From Lachnospiraceae bacterium UBA7480 (GTDB taxonomy: Bacteria > Bacillota > Clostridia > Lachnospirales > Lachnospiraceae), in assembly GCA_002479655.1 (NCBI GenBank), contig DLOQ01000158.1, positions 1 through 8,972 of the forward strand: DNA of 8,972 nt, given 5' to 3'. The position numbers and the translations under genes are program-made. Of the stretch, positions 7,397 to 8,972 are shown in pieces (positions within the stretch are counted from its first letter, which is position 1; every line of letters starts with the position of its first letter). Under the pieces are notes generated by a model that was given only the letters and a program-made list of their open reading frames with translations, was not told where the DNA came from and made no database searches.

Positions 7397-7432
7397 CCTC
7401 CTCTTTATTATATCATAATTGGTAATTATAAT
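7397..7432 (-). promoter_or_regulatory. asd promoter region: two TATAAT boxes, overlapping palindrome, strong RBS
   Basis: GAGGAGG (7397-7403) is the asd ribosome binding site. Two perfect TATAAT hexamers lie upstream on the minus strand. The first is at 7407-7412, preceded by TGA to give an extended -10 (TGATATAAT, 7407-7415), but its start point would fall in the ribosome binding site. The second is at 7425-7430 and would give a more usual leader of about 27 bases. Neither has a good -35. A palindrome (7412-7432: 9-bp arms with one mismatch around GGT, core ATAATT/AATTAT) overlaps both boxes and could be an operator, or only AT-rich chance. Confidence 0.5.
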
Positions 7433-7481
7433 ACTGTAATATATTGTACTGTGATTTATTGTGATGTCTTATCTGTGTTGT

Positions 7482-7594
7482 TTTATCCGGTTTACATAAC
7501 TCTTTGTTTGCATATTCATGTTCCAAAAACATCATAAATGAAATCATTTTTGGAACATGAATATGCAAACTTCAGGTTATGCAAACCTCATAAA
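7482..7594. repeat. Large near-palindrome between argH and asd
   Basis: Two arms of 48 bases (7482-7529 and 7547-7594) flank a 17-base centre. The inner 24 bases of each arm (7506-7529 and 7547-7570, beginning GTTTGCATATTCATG) are perfectly complementary. The outer parts (TTTAT, GGTTT, CATAAC) pair at matching positions, giving 40 of 48 matched overall. Within each arm the motif GTTTGCATA, or its GTTTACATA variant, recurs at a 16-base period, so there are four copies: two at left (7490, 7506) and two inverted at right (7562-7570, 7578-7586). It lies 88 bases after the argH stop and 91 bases before the asd start. No T-run follows, so it is not a standard terminator. It could be a miniature mobile element, a regulator binding array, or an mRNA 3'-end hairpin. 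No clear target-site duplication is seen. Confidence 0.85.
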
Positions 7595-7682
7595 CATTAT
7601 TAAGCAGATTATACATAGCAAGTTTATATAACGCCAATTTCTAAATTAAAATTTAAATATATTGCAGGTACAGTAAGCCATA

Positions 7683-7916
7683 TTATTTCTTTCCATATTG
7701 CTTTAAGCGATTGTAAAAATAACTACAGGCATCTGATTCGCTTTTGAAGATAGTCAATCCTGTACGCTGTCCTCTTTCGCTATAATATACAATCCATTTC
7801 CCATGCTCCGTAGTTAGACAGAGTACTTCATCAGGAAGTCCGCCTTTCATTATTGAATAGTAGTCTTCAGGGACATTTGCGCTTTTTAGCTTTTCTTCAA
7901 GTTCATATATATTCAT
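7683..7916 (-). other. Fused C-terminal module of ArgH, possibly a separate small gene
   Basis: The last 77 residues of the argH frame start at an internal ATG (7916) and look like a compact stand-alone protein: an N-terminal helix (MNIYELEEKLKSANVP), a YYSIMKGGLPDE turn, then strands around KWIVYYSERGQRTGLTIF and a final helix (SESDACSYFYNRLKQYGKK). I recall small Firmicutes proteins of unknown function, some near toxin-immunity loci, with a similar VYYSERG...F..E..A..YF pattern, but cannot confirm the family. The ATG has its own ribosome binding sequence (AAGGGA at 7923-7928, six bases away), so it may be translated separately or be the remnant of an independent downstream gene. Confidence 0.6.
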
Positions 7917-8972
7917 CAATATTCCCTTATTATATTTAAGATAGTTCTGATAAACCGCAAGCGTCTTCTTCATCGCTTCCACTCCCGGCGCGCCGATTGT
8001 CAGGCGTTTCTGCACACAGGTCTCCAGCGAAACGGCTTCATAAAGATCTTCCTCAAAAACATCACTGATTTCCTTTAATTCCGGCAATGACATTTCATCA
8101 ATGCTCTTATGCTTCTCGATACAGGAAAGCACCAGTCGCCCGATGACTTCATGCGCGTCTCGAAACGGCATCCCCCGTTTTACCAGATAATCCGCGGCAT
8201 CCGTCGCATTGGTAAATCCATTGACCGCGCTCCGCGCCATCACATCTTTTCTGAACTTCATGGTATCCATCATCTGCATGAACATCATAAGACATTCTTT
8301 GACCGTGTCAATCGCATCAAAGGTTCCTTCTTTATCCTCCTGCATATCTTTATTATATGCAAGCGGAATCCCCTTCATCGTTGTCAGCATCGCCATCAGG
8401 CTTCCATAGACTCTTCCGGTCTTGCCGCGGACAAGCTCCGCAATATCGGGATTCTTCTTCTGCGGCATGATGCTGCTTCCCGTAGAATAAGCGTCATCGA
8501 TCTCGATAAATCCGTATTCATTGGAATTCCATAAGATCACTTCCTCGGAAAACCGTGATAAATGCATCATGATCGTAGATAATGCAGATAGCAGTTCAAT
8601 GATATAATCCCTGTCGGAAACACTGTCCATGCTGTTTCTCGTCGGTTCCGTAAATCCCAGCAGGGAAGCCGTACACTCACGGTCCAGCGGATACGTCGTC
8701 CCGGCAAGCGCTCCCGCTCCCAGCGGGCAGGTATTCATACGCGCTAAAATATCAGATAATCTTGAACGGTCACGCACAAACATCTCAAAATAGGCACTCA
8801 TATGATGCGCCAGCGTCACCGGCTGCGCTTTCTGCAGATGTGTAAATCCCGGCATATAGGTTTCCAGATTTTCCTCCATAATACGGTACAGGATCGTCTG
8901 AAACTTATGCAATAAATCATCGATCTCCCTGATCTGCTCCCGGACATACAGCTTCATATCCAGCGCCACCTG
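7683..8972 (-). CDS. argH: Argininosuccinate lyase, N-terminus outside window, with fused C-terminal module
   Basis: ArgH splits argininosuccinate into arginine and fumarate, the last step of arginine synthesis. The first in-window codons read Q-V-A-L-D-M, the conserved NDQVA(T/L)D segment, so about 110 N-terminal residues lie beyond 8972 and the GTG at 8969 is not a start. Counting that Val as residue 1, the catalytic histidine is H44 in PGFTHLQKAQP, the superfamily signature GSSIMPQKKNPD is at 164-175 with the catalytic serine loop, NKDMQEDKEG is at 206-215 and AHEVIG at 272-277. Compared with E. coli ArgH (457 residues) the lyase should end near residue 346. Here the frame continues for about 80 more residues (M352-K428) that are not lyase sequence, giving an expected total near 540. 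The intended start and any upstream argG are not visible. The lyase call is firm; the fusion could be real or a frameshift or sequencing effect. Confidence 0.95.
   Translation of the reverse strand, partial: QVALDMKLYVREQIREIDDLLHKFQTILYRIMEENLETYMPGFTHLQKAQPVTLAHHMSAYFEMFVRDRSRLSDILARMNTCPLGAGALAGTTYPLDRECTASLLGFTEPTRNSMDSVSDRDYIIELLSALSTIMMHLSRFSEEVILWNSNEYGFIEIDDAYSTGSSIMPQKKNPDIAELVRGKTGRVYGSLMAMLTTMKGIPLAYNKDMQEDKEGTFDAIDTVKECLMMFMQMMDTMKFRKDVMARSAVNGFTNATDAADYLVKRGMPFRDAHEVIGRLVLSCIEKHKSIDEMSLPELKEISDVFEEDLYEAVSLETCVQKRLTIGAPGVEAMKKTLAVYQNYLKYNKGILMNIYELEEKLKSANVPEDYYSIMKGGLPDEVLCLTTEHGKWIVYYSERGQRTGLTIFKSESDACSYFYNRLKQYGKK
7916..7938 (-). promoter_or_regulatory. Ribosome binding site and hidden stops at the argH fusion junction
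   Basis: Just where ArgH should end, one alternative frame carries three TAA codons (7936-7938, 7930-7932, 7927-7929) and the other a TGA overlapping the internal ATG (TGATG at 7914-7918). AAGGGA (7923-7928) is placed correctly for that ATG. This is what an ordinary two-gene junction looks like, except that the reading frame used here passes through it open. Confidence 0.6.

Noticed and set aside
7482..7594. CRISPR-like repeats from the recurring GTTTGCATA motif.
   Set aside because: There are only four 9-base copies, half inverted, at a 16-base period with no spacers of usual length and no cas genes.
7391..7682. A lysine riboswitch or other known leader RNA upstream of asd.
   Set aside because: No conserved lysine-riboswitch helices or terminator/antiterminator arrangement is visible; the only strong structure is the near-palindrome, which lies upstream of the likely promoter.
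8967..8969. GTG as start codon of argH.
   Set aside because: The codons around it encode the conserved internal QVALDM segment of ArgH, so the true start lies outside the window.

Overview
The window reads as an ordinary chromosomal stretch from a low-to-mid GC Firmicute of class Clostridia, most likely Lachnospiraceae. This rests on a Firmicutes-form topoisomerase III, a GGGtGRT/NifU-like gene pair, strong AGGAGG-type ribosome binding sites and AT-rich intergenic DNA. The family assignment is an inference from remembered gene content, not from a search. All seven genes lie on the minus strand, so transcription runs from high to low coordinates. There are no tRNA, rRNA, transposase or CRISPR features.

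Layout in transcription order. (1) 8972-7683: argininosuccinate lyase (argH), cut by the window edge at its N-terminal side and carrying an extra ~77-residue module fused at its C-terminus. (2) 7682-7391: an AT-rich 292-base intergenic region with a large near-palindrome (7482-7594, including a perfect 24-bp inverted repeat) and the likely asd promoter. (3) 7390-6305: aspartate-semialdehyde dehydrogenase (asd) of the archaeal/fungal-like class. (4) 6226-4802: an archaeal-type P-loop ATPase with a C-terminal DUF234-like region whose nuclease-type motif looks degenerate. (5) 4737-2653: DNA topoisomerase III (topB). (6) 2634-1942: a left-handed beta-helix protein resembling the acetyltransferase half of GlmU, ending on a small intrinsic terminator. 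(7) 1849-1145 and 1130-120: a NifU-like Fe-S scaffold protein and a GGGtGRT-family protein, a tight two-gene operon closed by a strong terminator at 38-83.

The genes serve arginine synthesis (argH), the aspartate-family branch to lysine/threonine/methionine/diaminopimelate (asd), DNA decatenation (topB), probably sugar-nucleotide or envelope metabolism (beta-helix protein), and an Fe-S-related function that is not understood (last pair). asd, the ATPase, topB and the beta-helix gene follow each other with gaps of 78, 64 and 18 bases and could share a transcript.

The points most worth a second look are the argH C-terminal fusion, whose junction sits on a ribosome binding site and out-of-frame stop codons as if two genes had been joined; the large inverted repeat between argH and asd; and the isolated NifU-like/GGGtGRT operon, which is the best candidate here for an uncharacterised system.
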